Shown here: in pieces, positions 5,863 through 5,934 of the stretch
Layout: the number at the start of each line of letters is the position of its first letter
How positions within the stretch are numbered: position 1 is the first letter of the stretch
Origin: Chitinophagaceae bacterium
GTDB lineage: Bacteria > Bacteroidota > Bacteroidia > Chitinophagales > Chitinophagaceae
NCBI GenBank assembly: GCA_003136915.1
Contig: PLEB01000355.1
Span: 1 to 5,934 of the forward strand
Direction: 5' to 3'
DNA length: 5,934 nt
Notes under the pieces: generated by a model
Seen by the model: only the letters and a program-made list of their open reading frames with translations
Told to the model about the DNA's origin: nothing
Databases searched by the model: none
Made by a program: the position numbers and the translations under genes

Positions 5863-5934
5863 TTACAATTGAGTTACAACAACGTTTTCAGAAATCTTAC
5901 GGTTAACCGCAAACCTGCGTTCAACCTGTTCATT
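5863..5934 (-). CDS. C-terminal end of an unidentified gene, truncated by window edge
   Basis: Reading in from the right edge on the minus strand, 23 codons are open and end in TAA at 5863-5865, closing with the residues ISENVVVTQL. The position just beyond a bidirectional terminator fits the 3' end of a convergent gene. The stretch is too short for family recognition, and a second minus-strand frame is also open for 19 codons, so both the frame and the presence of a gene are uncertain. Confidence 0.4.
   Translation of the reverse strand, partial: NEQVERRFAVNRKISENVVVTQL

Overview
The window looks like chromosomal DNA of a Bacteroidota bacterium, probably close to Sphingobacteriia/Chitinophagaceae. 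This rests on a tagaturonate reductase and secreted DUF4350-type protein of the kind found in pectin-degrading Bacteroidota, a short single-domain RRM protein, a tiny 'CEVIGGIFKAG' lipoprotein, near-absence of Shine-Dalgarno sequences, and promoter-like TAnnTTTG elements. No rRNA, tRNA, CRISPR array, insertion sequence or phage gene was seen.

Left part, minus strand (1-1505): a secreted DUF4350-like protein is followed after 14 bases by the N-terminal 202 codons of uxaB (tagaturonate reductase, galacturonate catabolism), which runs off the left edge. Together they suggest use of pectin-derived uronic acids.

Middle, plus strand (1681-3728): three tightly packed genes read away from the uronate genes. 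They encode an amidohydrolase-2 sugar lactonase, a fumarylacetoacetate-hydrolase-family enzyme and a RhaM-family mutarotase. This set fits the non-phosphorylating breakdown of L-fucose or L-rhamnose: mutarotation, then (after a dehydrogenase not seen here) lactone opening, and finally cleavage of a 2,4-diketo-3-deoxy acid to pyruvate and lactate. The dehydrogenases and the dehydratase of that route are not in the window. The 175-base region at 1506-1680 separates the two divergent units and should carry their promoters.

Right part (3742-5934): a minus-strand RRM RNA-binding protein converges on the mutarotase gene with only 13 bases between stops. After a 247-base intergenic region come a 56-residue membrane lipoprotein and a 428-residue secreted beta-lactamase-fold serine hydrolase, both on the plus strand. 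A strong symmetric hairpin terminator (5814-5841) follows, and then the probable C-terminal end of an unidentified minus-strand gene.

Most of the window is explained by known families, and I found no convincing undescribed multi-gene system. The points most worth checking are the stand-alone DUF4350 protein beside uxaB, the sugar specificity of the three-gene module, the enlarged KAG-type serine hydrolase, and the very short lipoprotein gene that is easily missed.
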